Of a DNA stretch of 12,854 nucleotides, positions 1 to 7,458 are shown in pieces (the first letter of the stretch is position 1; each line of letters opens with the position of its first letter). This DNA is from Dunaliella salina (lineage: Eukaryota > Chlorophyta > Chlorophyceae > Chlamydomonadales > Dunaliellaceae). The DNA lies in assembly GCA_002284615.2 (NCBI GenBank), contig MU069731.1, forward strand, positions 285,955 to 298,808, read 5' to 3'. Below the pieces are notes generated by a model, which was not told the origin of the DNA, searched no databases, and saw only the letters and a list, made by a program, of their open reading frames with translations. The translations under genes and the position numbers were made by a program.

Positions 1-51
<51 letters not shown>
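1..51. repeat. (AC)n microsatellite, cut by the window edge
   Basis: There are 25 uninterrupted AC units from the first base, so the true length is unknown. A second long CA tract lies near 7.4 kb on the same strand. Confidence 0.98.
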
Positions 52-54
<3 letters not shown>

Positions 55-332
55 GTGGAGGAGGAAGGAAGGCTCCTCCCATTTTTACGTGATCCAGAGG
101 ATCACACCTAACTTGTTTAATCTTGGCTGGATGCATAAGGTAGCCTGTCAATGCTGGAAAGTAAAAGTCTACGCGGGCACAGCCAGCGGGCATTCAGAAA
201 AACTCAGCAGTTACTATTAAGTCTGAGACCCACCAGTTCAGATCAGGAGAAAGAGAAGCACAAATGTCCATTCCAGCAAGCTGGCCGCCACCTAGAACAC
301 CCATGACATCGCTGTCAAGAGGCCCTGTTCAG
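52..332. other. No gene seen; one small hairpin
   Basis: I see no convincing coding stretch here. GGAGGAG at 57-63 can pair with CTCCTCC at 73-79 directly after the microsatellite. The right edge (321-332) is moderately pyrimidine-rich and ends in TTCAG, which could be the acceptor of the exon candidate that follows. Confidence 0.4.
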
Positions 333-693
333 CAGAGTTAACATCCACTTTTTGGGTTGAGGCCCAGCACGGGTCCCTCTCTGCACAAGAGCCAGTTGTA
401 GCCAGGGGGTGAGCATGTTGTTATGCAGATCTGGGCTGAGATCACAAGATGGATGGATTGATTGATGATGGTGATATGCGTGGCTGATCTGAGTTTCAAG
501 TGAAAAAGATGGACCCTAGGGCCTGCCTCATTCAAAACAAGAGCGACAAGAAGCCCCTTGGCTGCACTCGATATGCAAACCTCCATTGTCAGAGAAAGCC
601 TTGTTATCATGATTCAGGATCTCAATGCTGCATACATGCAATGTGTGCATGGGCGCAGAAGCTTGGTTGGGCACGCATGAATTCGGAGTTTAT
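333..693 (+). CDS. Possible exons of an unrecognised spliced gene
   Basis: Two short segments could be exons. The first, 333-408, reads in one frame (fragment TFWVEAQHGSLSAQEP) and ends at a strong donor, GTGAGC at 409. The second, 618-693, follows an ATTCAG acceptor (fragment CNVCMGAEAWLGTHEFGVY) and ends at a weaker donor, GTATGA. The splice phase between them agrees: two bases left over, then one base supplied. Continuing past 693 would need a 30-nt intron to reach an open segment at 724, which is implausibly short. The opposite strand also has readable segments here. No domain is recognised. They could be upstream exons of the plus-strand gene ending at 1655, with the SINE-like insertion in an intron, but no phase-consistent link could be made. 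Confidence 0.2.
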
Positions 694-867
694 GTATGAC
701 CACAACGGCATTTGTTTCTGGAGATTGCCTTTGACCCTGCTGCTCAAAGAAGAGGAGCAGGCAAGCAGCAGAGAGAGGTCCTATCAGGTCCAATCCGTAT
801 TATTTGTCGGCGGGAACCTGATATGGTTCATTTGAATCACATCCCCGAAGGGGACGTGGAGGTCGTG

Positions 868-878
868 GGTTCGATTCT
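868..878 (+). promoter_or_regulatory. Pol III B-box-like site (tRNA T-arm)
   Basis: GGTTCGATTCT matches the B-box consensus GGTTCGANTCC except at the last base. The preceding GGAGGTCGTG is also tRNA-like. No matching A box is visible upstream, so this is probably a relic inside the SINE-like element and not a working promoter. Confidence 0.4.
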
Positions 879-1014
879 ATAGGGGTTTGACAAGGCGGGC
901 CCTTCTGGGTGCTCAGGTCGTTCCCCTGTGATGCTTGGGGGCTAGTCCCGCTTGCGTAGCTTTTCCTTTCCCTTTTCCTTTTCCGTATCTATCGTCTTCA
1001 TCATTTGCTTCTTC

Positions 1015-1092
1015 ATTGTTATTATTGTTATTATTGTTATTATTATTACTATCATTATTATTATCATTATTATTACTGTTATTATTTTTATT
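1015..1092 (+). repeat. Interrupted (TTA)n microsatellite
   Basis: TTA/TTG/ATC triplets run for about 78 bases directly after the T/C-rich tail of the SINE-like element, as if the repeat grew from that tail. Poly-Leu and poly-Ile reading frames across it are artefacts. Confidence 0.9.
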
Positions 1093-1382
1093 TCCTTATC
1101 TTCAAAGAGAAAAAGAAGTCTACGTAGACCAAAGGGCCTCACCAAAAGGCCCTCAGCCTCCACTAGACACAGTTGGCCTAGGTGAGAGTTAGGAACAGAT
1201 CATGCTTTGGATTATGTCTGCAGCAAGATGAGCCGTTTTCAGATTAGCCATTAGCCGCACCATAGATGTTTGCTCAAGGCGCACAGGCAACTGCAACACT
1301 TTGCCTTCCTGCTCCTGGACTCTTTGCTTGCCTCACATGACCCATTTCGTTTCTGCTCAAATCTGTGCATGGTTCCTCGAAG

Positions 1383-1655
1383 GAGGCTTTGAATGAGCGC
1401 GAATGCTTGATTGCTCTCATGAATGTACTTTTATCTCCATGTGCGTGAGGTTTGAAGCCTTACACTTGTTTGCTGCACAGATCCTTGAGTATGCGCTTGT
1501 CGATCCAGATGAGGTTGCTGATTCGGCAAGGTGAGCATGAGCTGGGGGGCACAGCCTCAAGAAAAGAGACGCTGGTATCCTCTTTCTCTAGCATTGAAGT
1601 ATGTTTCTACCCTCTTGGGGAGATCGCGCCTAATCAGCCGCGGCGTGAACCCTAG
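1383..1655 (+). CDS. 3' exons of an unrecognised spliced gene
   Basis: The best supported pieces are an exon at 1481-1530, which follows TTTGCTGCACAG, reads LEYALVDPDEVADSA and ends at donor GTGAGC, and a last exon at 1592-1655. The last exon follows an excellent pyrimidine tract (TATCCTCTTTCTCTAG), reads IEVCFYPLGEIAPNQPRREP and stops at TAG 1653-1655. The phases fit: AG from the first plus C from the second makes a Ser codon. An upstream exon at 1383-1424 (ALNERECLIALMN) joins in phase 0 if the weak donor GTACTT at 1425 is used, giving a 56-nt intron. A GTGAGG donor at 1445 is stronger in sequence but would leave a 36-nt intron and the wrong phase. I recognise no family. The start lies further upstream and was not found. 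Confidence 0.42.
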
Positions 1656-1687
1656 TTTTTACCACCAAATCTCCATTGCGGACCATG

Positions 1688-1737
1688 TGCTAAAAATCAC
1701 ACTATTTGGTGCAAACCGAATTGTGTGATTTTTGGTG
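1688..1737 (+). other. Stable RNA hairpin with GCAA (GNRA) tetraloop in the probable 3' UTR
   Basis: AAAAATCACAC (1692-1702) pairs perfectly with GTGTGATTTTT (1723-1733). After one T-T mismatch, ATTTGGT (1704-1710) pairs with ACCGAAT (1715-1721) with one wobble, closing on the loop GCAA (1711-1714). Four further pairs, mostly wobble, extend the base to 1688/1737. The stem lies 32 bases after the TAG at 1653-1655 and just before TGTAA at 1750, so it would sit in the 3' UTR of the upstream gene. Its role is unknown. Confidence 0.6.
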
Positions 1738-1749
1738 ATTTGGGGTCCT

Positions 1750-1754
1750 TGTAA
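1750..1754 (+). promoter_or_regulatory. TGTAA poly(A) signal candidate
   Basis: TGTAA is the usual polyadenylation signal in chlorophyte algae. This copy lies about 95 bases after the stop codon of the plus-strand gene and directly after the hairpin. Five-base motifs are common by chance, so the call rests on position. Confidence 0.35.
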
Positions 1755-1769
1755 TAGAAAAATGTCATT

Positions 1770-2650
1770 TCCAAAGAAATCAAGCGAAAGTGGTTAATGA
1801 GATACAGAATTCCAACCATTTCCCTGAGAGAAAATCTGGCCAAGGGTGCCAAAAAAGTTAAAACCTGACCTCCTTCTGTTCGATTTTTGAACATGCAGGA
1901 TGTTTGCATGTTGTGCAAGAAGTATGAACAATATTTTTGGGAGTGAAAATTGGTCCCAGGATGCAGTTATAGATCATTTTGGGGTGACCTGAGCCCAGGA
2001 GGGTGATCTGGGGACCTCCAACTTCCATCAATTTTTGGTGAACACAACAATTTAAGGAATAAAAATGGTTGAAATGGTTAGGTTTGAGAAAGAAAACCGG
2101 GACAGAGCATATCTGGCAATTTGGTCCATTGCCCCCCTTTGCTGATTCACCCTGGTCCTGGTGAGCCAGGGTGTACAAAGTTCCATTCCAACTGTGCAGC
2201 GTCATTCTGATATCATAATCGTGGTATAGAATCATTCACAAGGCAATTATCCCTTCCGAATGTCCTGAATGGCCGACAGTCCAATTTGGCCAGGTAGTGC
2301 GCATGAGCGTTCTGATTCTAGAACATTGATTGAAAGAGTTACAAAGCAACTAAGCGTTTAAATCCTGAATTCTAGACAGTCCAATTTGGAAGGGGTGCAC
2401 ACACTTATTTTGTCTCAACAGAATGTGCCTATAACAGTAATCAGGAATCATTTTATCTTGTTGCACGAGCGTTCTCTGGTTCTGAGTTCTATGCCTGAAT
2501 ATCACATGCATGTCAAAGTTATGTTCCCTATGCCCGATCGGTGGAACCGATCATTCCAATGAAGTGGTATTGAGTAAAATTTTGATAACTTAGAAGTCTG
2601 AAACCGGATCCACCCTCACTTCCTTCCTCATGTTTCAGTAAGGGGAACTC
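1770..2650. other. Gene-poor stretch with short repeats and a hairpin
   Basis: No exon with good splice sites was found. Reading frames up to about 125 codons on the minus strand lack recognisable motifs. Structure seen: an inverted repeat CACCCTGG (2148-2155) / CCAGGGTG (2166-2173) with a 10-base loop, a 100-bp-spaced direct repeat (2264-2289 and 2364-2389), and GAGCGTTCT at both 2305-2313 and 2467-2475. The style suggests old repetitive or intronic DNA. Confidence 0.4.
2264..2389. repeat. Direct repeat, 26 bp, period exactly 100
   Basis: CCTGAAT-4nt-GACAGTCCAATTTGG occurs at 2264-2289 and 2364-2389, differing only in the four central bases. The DNA between the copies is otherwise dissimilar, so this is either a decayed tandem unit or a shared repeat end. 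Confidence 0.7.
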
Positions 2651-2652
2651 AC

Positions 2653-2731
2653 AGCTCTTTTGAGCCAACGTCTCACCTCTTCCTTCATTGATGTAAGGAT
2701 AAATTTTCCTACCCAGGCAGATATTTCCTTT
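2653..2731 (-). CDS. Possible single exon, unrecognised
   Basis: On the minus strand a segment reads ISAWVGKFILTSMKEEVRRW then LKRA and ends at a consensus donor, GTGAGT, immediately after position 2653. The likely acceptor is one of several AG dinucleotides between about 2731 and 2745; none has a good pyrimidine tract. Another frame just upstream (fragment MAEKDLNLHCAPKKAFEPC) could be part of the same gene but needs a frame change that I cannot place. No downstream exon was found. Treat this as a hint only. Confidence 0.22.
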
Positions 2732-2821
2732 TCTTTCTCAGTACACACGCCATTTTCAGACAAGGTTCAAAAGCTTTCTTAGGGGCACAGTGCAAATTGA
2801 GGTCTTTTTCAGCCATTATTC

Positions 2822-2896
2822 GTAGAGAACAGGTAAAACACACGATTATTCGTTTGTAGAGAACAGGTACAGTTCTTTGTTTGTAGAGAACAGGTA
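2822..2896. repeat. Three copies of GTAGAGAACAGGTA
   Basis: Perfect 14-bp copies lie at 2822-2835, 2856-2869 and 2883-2896, each followed by A- and C-rich spacers (ACACACA after two of them). Spacings of 34 and 27 bases are unequal, and neither preserves one reading frame throughout, so this is not a coding repeat. Confidence 0.85.
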
Positions 2897-3008
2897 ACAC
2901 ACACAGCCTTTGTATTGGCTCGAGGAGTTTTGAAAATTTGTGCAATGAACATCTCAGCACATCAAATGGCTGCAAGGATCATCCGTTAGAAGAAATAAAA
3001 GTGGTCAC

Positions 3009-3164
3009 CCAGCCTTCCCTTATACCTCAACAAAATGTCAGTCCCGTGGAAGACAGCACAGCGCGGGTTTGAGTCCCGGCGGAGGCAGAGAGAGAGCTTG
3101 GATCAGGAGGACGCTAGTACTAGCGTGGCCAAGTGGTTGGCCAGCCTCCCCTTATACCTCAACA
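3009..3164. repeat. 24-bp direct repeat enclosing a tRNA-like T-arm, a palindrome and a hairpin
   Basis: CCAGCCTYCCCTTATACC plus CTCAACA occurs at 3009-3032 and again at 3141-3164 with one mismatch. Between them lie a T-arm-like GCGGGTTTGAGTCCCGG (four of five stem pairs form; the loop resembles a B box), the perfect 16-bp palindrome ACGCTAGTACTAGCGT (3111-3126), and the hairpin TGGCCAA-GTGG-TTGGCCA (3126-3143). The hairpin also resembles a tRNA A box (GTGGCCAAGTGG). Since the T-arm precedes the A-box-like part, this may be the junction of two tandem tRNA-derived units and not a tRNA gene. Confidence 0.65.
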
Positions 3165-4984
3165 GTCCCAGCATCAGCGCCAGATAGAGAGGGAGGAAGA
3201 TGTGGAGGCGGGTCTTAGCCTCCAGCTCTCAGCCAAGGAGCTCACCCTCCAGCGAACCCACGCCCAAGAGATGAGGGACCTTAGTCAGAGGCAGCAACAA
3301 GAGCATCACCACCACGCAGCCCACCTCCCCGCCCTCCATGCAACCTCCCAGCAGCAGCTCTCCCAGCCCCACAACCCCTTGTGGGAATCCCTGCTCACCA
3401 TCTTGACAGCTAAATGCGAAAAGCTAGCCTGTCTCTCCCTCTCCACCTTTGGCCGGGCCTTTGGGGTGTCGGGCTATGCTCTGAGCAAGCTTTTCTTTTT
3501 TGCGGAGTTTGGGGAGATTCCCTCCCATATTTCCCATTCCCTCCAAGCCCTCATCACTGGGACAGTTGATGGCAGGAGGCTAGGACGGGTAGTGGGCATT
3601 CCTTCCAGCCTCCTTGTGGGCTCTCCTCGGGAGGGCGGCATGGGGCTCATCCCCTGGGCTCAACATGTGTCAGCCAGGCACGCTGTGTGGGCCCAGCGGT
3701 TGACACTCCACCTCACTCAAATAACCCCCCGCACCCCCCCTTGGGCCATAGCAGCAGCTGCCATCCTTCACACTAGCAGCCCCATTCACCCTGCGCTCCA
3801 GCTCCTTCCCACAAACCCCCACGCCCAGCCCGGAGGGGCCCCTCCCCAGCCTTCTTGAGCAGATACAATTGGCACTGCTTAGCCTCGGTCCTGTTGCCCC
3901 CCGCTGCCCCTTCCCCCTTCCCCAGCTTGAGCATGTGCAGCAGTCACAGGAGCAGATCCGAGCTGTCCGAGCCATCCTGTGTCGCCTGATCTTGTGATGG
4001 ATATCCGCACCGCACACGGAGATCACCGCCTCACTCCATCCTTGCTGATACAGCCTGGATGGCGTGCTCCCTTGGGACCACCCTGAGGCATGAGCAGGAG
4101 CAGCATGGGCCACCGCAAGAGCCCCAACACGGGCCCCTGCAGGAGCAACAACAAGAGGATCAGCACCAGGCTTTGCATGGGCAGCAAGGGGGAGGGTTAG
4201 AGGGGCACAGGCAAAGTCATGGACCTCTCCATTGGCACACTGCGCGGGGCCACCTCAGCCTCTCTTCTGAAGGCTTCACAGTCCAGCGAGTGACAGCTGT
4301 CCAGCTCTCCTTGGAGCGGATAGCTAGGCGAGCAGCCTGGCTCCAATATGCCTGCTCCGCTGTCTCTCTTGCCTCAGCCTCCTTGCCTACGCCCGACACG
4401 TCCCCCCAAGCCAGCCACTGTGTCCAAGACCTCCCTAGCAGGATCAACGAGGTGTGGAGGCTCCGTTGGGGTAATAAGTGGAAGGAGACCTGGTGGTGCC
4501 TGCTGCTGCATGGGTCCCAGGTGCGGGGGGCCATGATATCGCCTGGGCCAGAGCTTCGGCTTGTGCTTGTGAGTGGGGGGCGGCAGATGCAGCTGGCTGT
4601 GAAGTGCGTGCGCTCCAGCAGAGGGAGCATGTCTTTTGGACCCGTCCCTGTGCCCTAGAGGCAGTAGATGTGCTAGCTAAGAGCTTGCTCCCTGGCACTT
4701 CCATGCTCCCCATGCATGTGTGGTTGCTGGTGCCTCCTTGCCCCAATGTGAATGAGCGCGTATGGTAGGTAGTCTGCTTGTGCACTCTGAACTCAGTGCA
4801 GAAGCTTCAGTGCGGCATCTTGCAGGATCTGAAGGAGCAAGCTCAGGACTTTCTAGCAGAGGGTGTGCAAGACTTCATAGCCTGCCAAGGGAGACAGTCC
4901 TCCTTGGCTACTGCTCTCCCTGGAGGCCACGCCTTCATTGCTTCTGACCAGAACTTGAACTTGTTGCCGAGGCTCGCCTCTTGA
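3133..4984 (+). pseudogene. 5'-truncated, frameshifted LINE ORF2 relic (post-RT region and zinc-finger C-terminus)
   Basis: A decayed non-LTR retrotransposon protein. In one frame, 3373-3760 reads like the region after the reverse-transcriptase palm (fragments LSTFGRAFGVSGYALSKLFF and GGMGLIPWAQHVSARHAVWA), a pattern I associate with volvocalean LINEs. Upstream is a Gln/His-rich stretch (3165-3370) where the RT palm would be expected. The frame then changes near 3850, again near 3997 and near 4060-4090, and near 4515, where NEVWRLRW and KETWWCLLLHG run into GAGGHDIAW. The C-terminal zinc region keeps Cys-x-Cys (4562-4570) and HVFW, but the usual W-x-C-P reads W-T-R-P-C. An in-frame TAG (4766-4768) interrupts VW/VVCLCTLNSV, and the original stop is probably TGA at 4982-4984. 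It cannot make a working protein. Confidence 0.72.
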
Positions 4985-5408
4985 GCAGTGGTACGCATGC
5001 CTGCCCCTCGTGTCTTGGTGTGTAGGTGCGCGTGTTTCAAAGACATGTGCCCGAGGGCAGTAGTGTTCTGTTGGCCTCTGCAGACTTTAGAGAGAGAGAG
5101 GAGGTCTCAGGCTCTGGCCGACTTGCCTTTTGACTTTTAGGTGCTTGCTTCGTAAGGTTTGCTCCTTCCCCTCTGTCCTTTCCTTGTGGTCCTTTGCTTT
5201 TTCCCCTCTGCCCTTTCCTAGTGGACTTTTGCCTCTTCTCCTCTGTCCTTTCCTTGTGGACCTTGCTCCTCCCCTTCTGCCCTTCCTTGTGGGCCATGCT
5301 TGTGTGGTCTTTCCTCAAGAGCCCAGCCCCTTCTTGCTGGTGTTTGATCATGTAGGAGCTAAGGCCCTTATGGGAAATCGCTATTTCCTTGGGTCAGTGT
5401 AAAAAAAA
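4985..5408 (+). other. LINE 3' UTR ending in TGTAA and A8
   Basis: This follows the last LINE codon. It contains the 35-bp pyrimidine tandem repeat and ends GTGTAAAAAAAA (5397-5408), a chlorophyte-type poly(A) signal fused to an A run. That is the expected end of a retrotransposed transcript. No matching target-site duplication was found at the left end. Confidence 0.55.
5155..5292 (+). repeat. Four tandem copies of a ~35-bp T/C-rich unit
   Basis: Copies at 5155-5189, 5190-5224, 5225-5259 and 5260-5292 share the core CTCTGYCCTTTCCTTGTGG; the last copy is 33 bp. The 35-bp period is not a multiple of three, so Lys/Arg-rich reading frames on the other strand are artefacts. Confidence 0.85.
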
Positions 5409-5507
5409 TCCATTTTTGGGGGGACTCTCTGGAAGAACTAACCCTGCACACTGGATGCTGTCCAGCACAGACTTCAGCTCTAATTCCTAGGCCATTCATC
5501 TTGTGCT

Positions 5508-5528
5508 TGTAAGCAAGCTGTAATTACA
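5508..5528. promoter_or_regulatory. TGTAA signals on both strands
   Basis: Plus-strand TGTAA lies at 5508-5512 and 5519-5523, and a minus-strand TGTAA at 5528-5524. The minus copy is the only one I found within the 530 bases downstream of the minus-strand gene's stop (6051), so it is the best candidate for that gene's poly(A) signal. Confidence 0.35.
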
Positions 5529-6050
5529 TTGCAACTTGCAACTGCAGGAGTGGACAAACAAAGTTTTGAACAACTTTCCAACAAGGGACACATGTCTTGC
5601 AATTGTTCAAATTCATTCAAAAATTGTCAGACTTGAAGAAAGATCGAAGAACCTGCCCAGATCAGGATAGCAGATGGGGGCAGTCTAAATAGCTGAAACT
5701 GACAAGAGCAACTATCTGTCTGAGAATTCCTGTGACAGGAGTTCCAGTGACAGGAATCCTGTCTGTCTGACATTGGGGAACATGACAAAGAGCAATGAGC
5801 AAAAGGCAAGTTGTCATATTGTTAATGATGTGTGCAATTGAAGTCATCAGGTTGTTAACATTGTGTGCAATTCAAGCACATGTGGCCACACTTCTTTGAA
5901 GATTTTGTTAACATTTTCCCCAAAATTTCAGAGCACTACAGCTTTCTTGGTTTCCATCAGGCTTGCACGTTCGCCTTTCCAGGACATAGCAGCACTAAGA
6001 AGGAGAGGAGCCCTCAATCAGGCGGCCCTGCAAGTCAGCTTTTGTGTCCT
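5529..6050 (-). other. Probable 3' UTR of the minus-strand gene, with small repeats
   Basis: No coding exon is supported, although CTCCTCTCCTTCTTAG on the minus strand near 5997-6012 looks like a splice acceptor and leads into a short open segment (fragment CCYVLERRTCKPDGNQES), so a further 3' exon is possible. A 31-bp direct repeat containing GTGTGCAATT occurs at 5819-5849 and 5852-5882 (period 33), and GACAGGAATCCTGTC at 5749-5763 is palindromic about its central A. Confidence 0.35.
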
Positions 6051-7376
6051 TCATGCCGGCTGCTCTTTGGCTTGCAAGTGCTGGCCCTCATCGTTGCCAT
6101 CATGCTGATGAGAAAGCTGTAGGAGGGGCACTTCCACGGCAAAAGGCTGGACCTCTCGTTCAAAGTGCAGCTGTGAGCAGGACAAATTTGGAGGTATGCC
6201 ATCAATTGTGACATCCTTAATTAGTATGTGAGACGAGTATGCATCATGGACTGCAAGATAATGCTGCACAGAACACATGAGAAGCTTTACAGCAGGGTGG
6301 GGGCACTGAGGTCACATGTGGGTGAGCCTCTTGCGCCCTCATTGACAAGCGAACTGTGGCTTATAATCTAGGTATTCTCAAATCAGCTTGTGCAGCATTG
6401 GCGACATGGATAGGGCGACAAGTTCTGGCTGCATGCCTGCCTGCCCAGGGCGTCAATAAACATGCAAGCGTACCCTCCTGATCACAGATCACAGTCGCTT
6501 TCTTGCTTTCCAAGCCCGTATTTTCCCTGTCTCTCTCATTCTCTGTTCCCCCAGAAGAAATGAGAAACTTACCCTGAAAACCAGCGTGTTGTCTGTGGCA
6601 CAGCCTGCAATCTCACACCAGTTCCGCTGTGGGCGCAGGCCAAGACTGGACTCCAGCTGCTCGCATGTGTGCTGCGCATGAAGGCAAAATGGCAATCTGA
6701 AAGAACATTGCTTTGGTTGATTCCCTCTCAAGCCCTACAGGCAGGCCCTGGGGCAGTCAGTCTGCGAGACGGGTGCATCAACATGATGATCCTTTTGTGA
6801 TGATTTCATCATGATAGTCCTCTCCTTGTTTTTGTGCCCAGGATTGCTGTTGCATGAGAGCCAAGGAAGCCATGATGACCATCATGATGACCCTTTCCTT
6901 GTTCTTCGTGCCCAAGATCGGTTGTTGTGCAAGATCAGCACTGTTCTGTGAGGCAGGAATCCATAACCGTAATTCAGCAACAACCATGAATCAGCTTGTT
7001 ATGCTGTTGCACGAGGGCCAAGCAAGGCAGGAGCTGAAAGAGGCTACTGTTGCAGAAACCTGTGGGACAACTGCTCGTCTTCAAAAGCACAGAAACAAAA
7101 GAGGACTTACTGCATCTAACCGATTGGAAAACATTGAACGGGCGCGGAGGATGCCAACCAAGCCTGCTGGTGGTGGGGCGTCACCGATGGCAGAGGAGAC
7201 AATTTGGGTCATGTACCTGCATAGACCACGCCCACCAAAAATGCTATAAAGTACAGTGGGAGAGGAAGAACTACATAGGCATTGGAGCACTCTCCTCACC
7301 TCAGCTCTATGAATTGAGGTGCATGCAGGGCTGAAAAGTTGGCCATGCTCTGTGCTCAAGATTGAGTCCTTCTTTG

Positions 7377-7458
<82 letters not shown>

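Larger units (their letters stand above)
843..1092 (+). mobile_element. tRNA-headed SINE-like element with T/C and TTA tail
   Basis: The head has a CCCCGAAGGGG hairpin (843-853), then a variable-loop-like AGGTC and a B-box-like GGTTCGATTCT (868-878), as in tRNA-derived SINEs. The 3' part holds TGATG (929-933), TGGGG (936-940) and GCTTGCGTAGC (950-960), followed by a T/C-rich run and a degenerate TTA repeat. This block resembles the 3' end of the large element at the right edge of the window (TGATG 12806-12810, TGGGG 12811-12815, GCCTGCGTAG 12828-12837). SINEs commonly borrow the 3' tail of the LINE that copies them. The A box is not recognisable and the T-stem does not pair well, so the head is decayed or truncated. 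Outer boundaries are approximate. Confidence 0.5.

Noticed and set aside
868..878. True tRNA gene
   Set aside because: Only the B-box/T-loop is tRNA-like; the T-stem does not pair and there is no A box or acceptor stem.
935..1192. Poly-Leu/poly-Ile reading frames on both strands
   Set aside because: They come from the TTA/TTG triplet repeat and the T/C tail, which are open in several frames at once.
1858..2235. 125-codon minus-strand reading frame
   Set aside because: No motif, no good splice sites, and the same DNA holds repeat-like structure; the length is compatible with chance in this composition.
3012..3088. Complete tRNA of 77 bases ending at the T-arm
   Set aside because: The acceptor ends pair only partly and no D-arm or anticodon arm can be drawn.
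5037..5351. Lys/Arg-rich minus-strand reading frame
   Set aside because: Produced by the T/C-rich 35-bp tandem repeat, whose period is not a multiple of three.
5749..5763. Palindrome GACAGGAATCCTGTC as an operator or attachment site
   Set aside because: It is a single short copy in a probable 3' UTR with no supporting context.
5865..6122. Plus-strand reading frame with a hydrophobic end (LQVLALIVAIMLMRKL), like a tail anchor
   Set aside because: The hydrophobic part is antisense to the acidic/Gln/His-rich end of exon 6263-6051, whose splice phases fit the rest of the minus-strand gene. It remains a weak alternative.
7050..7334. 94-codon plus-strand reading frame
   Set aside because: It is antisense to a splice-supported exon of the minus-strand gene and has no recognisable motif.
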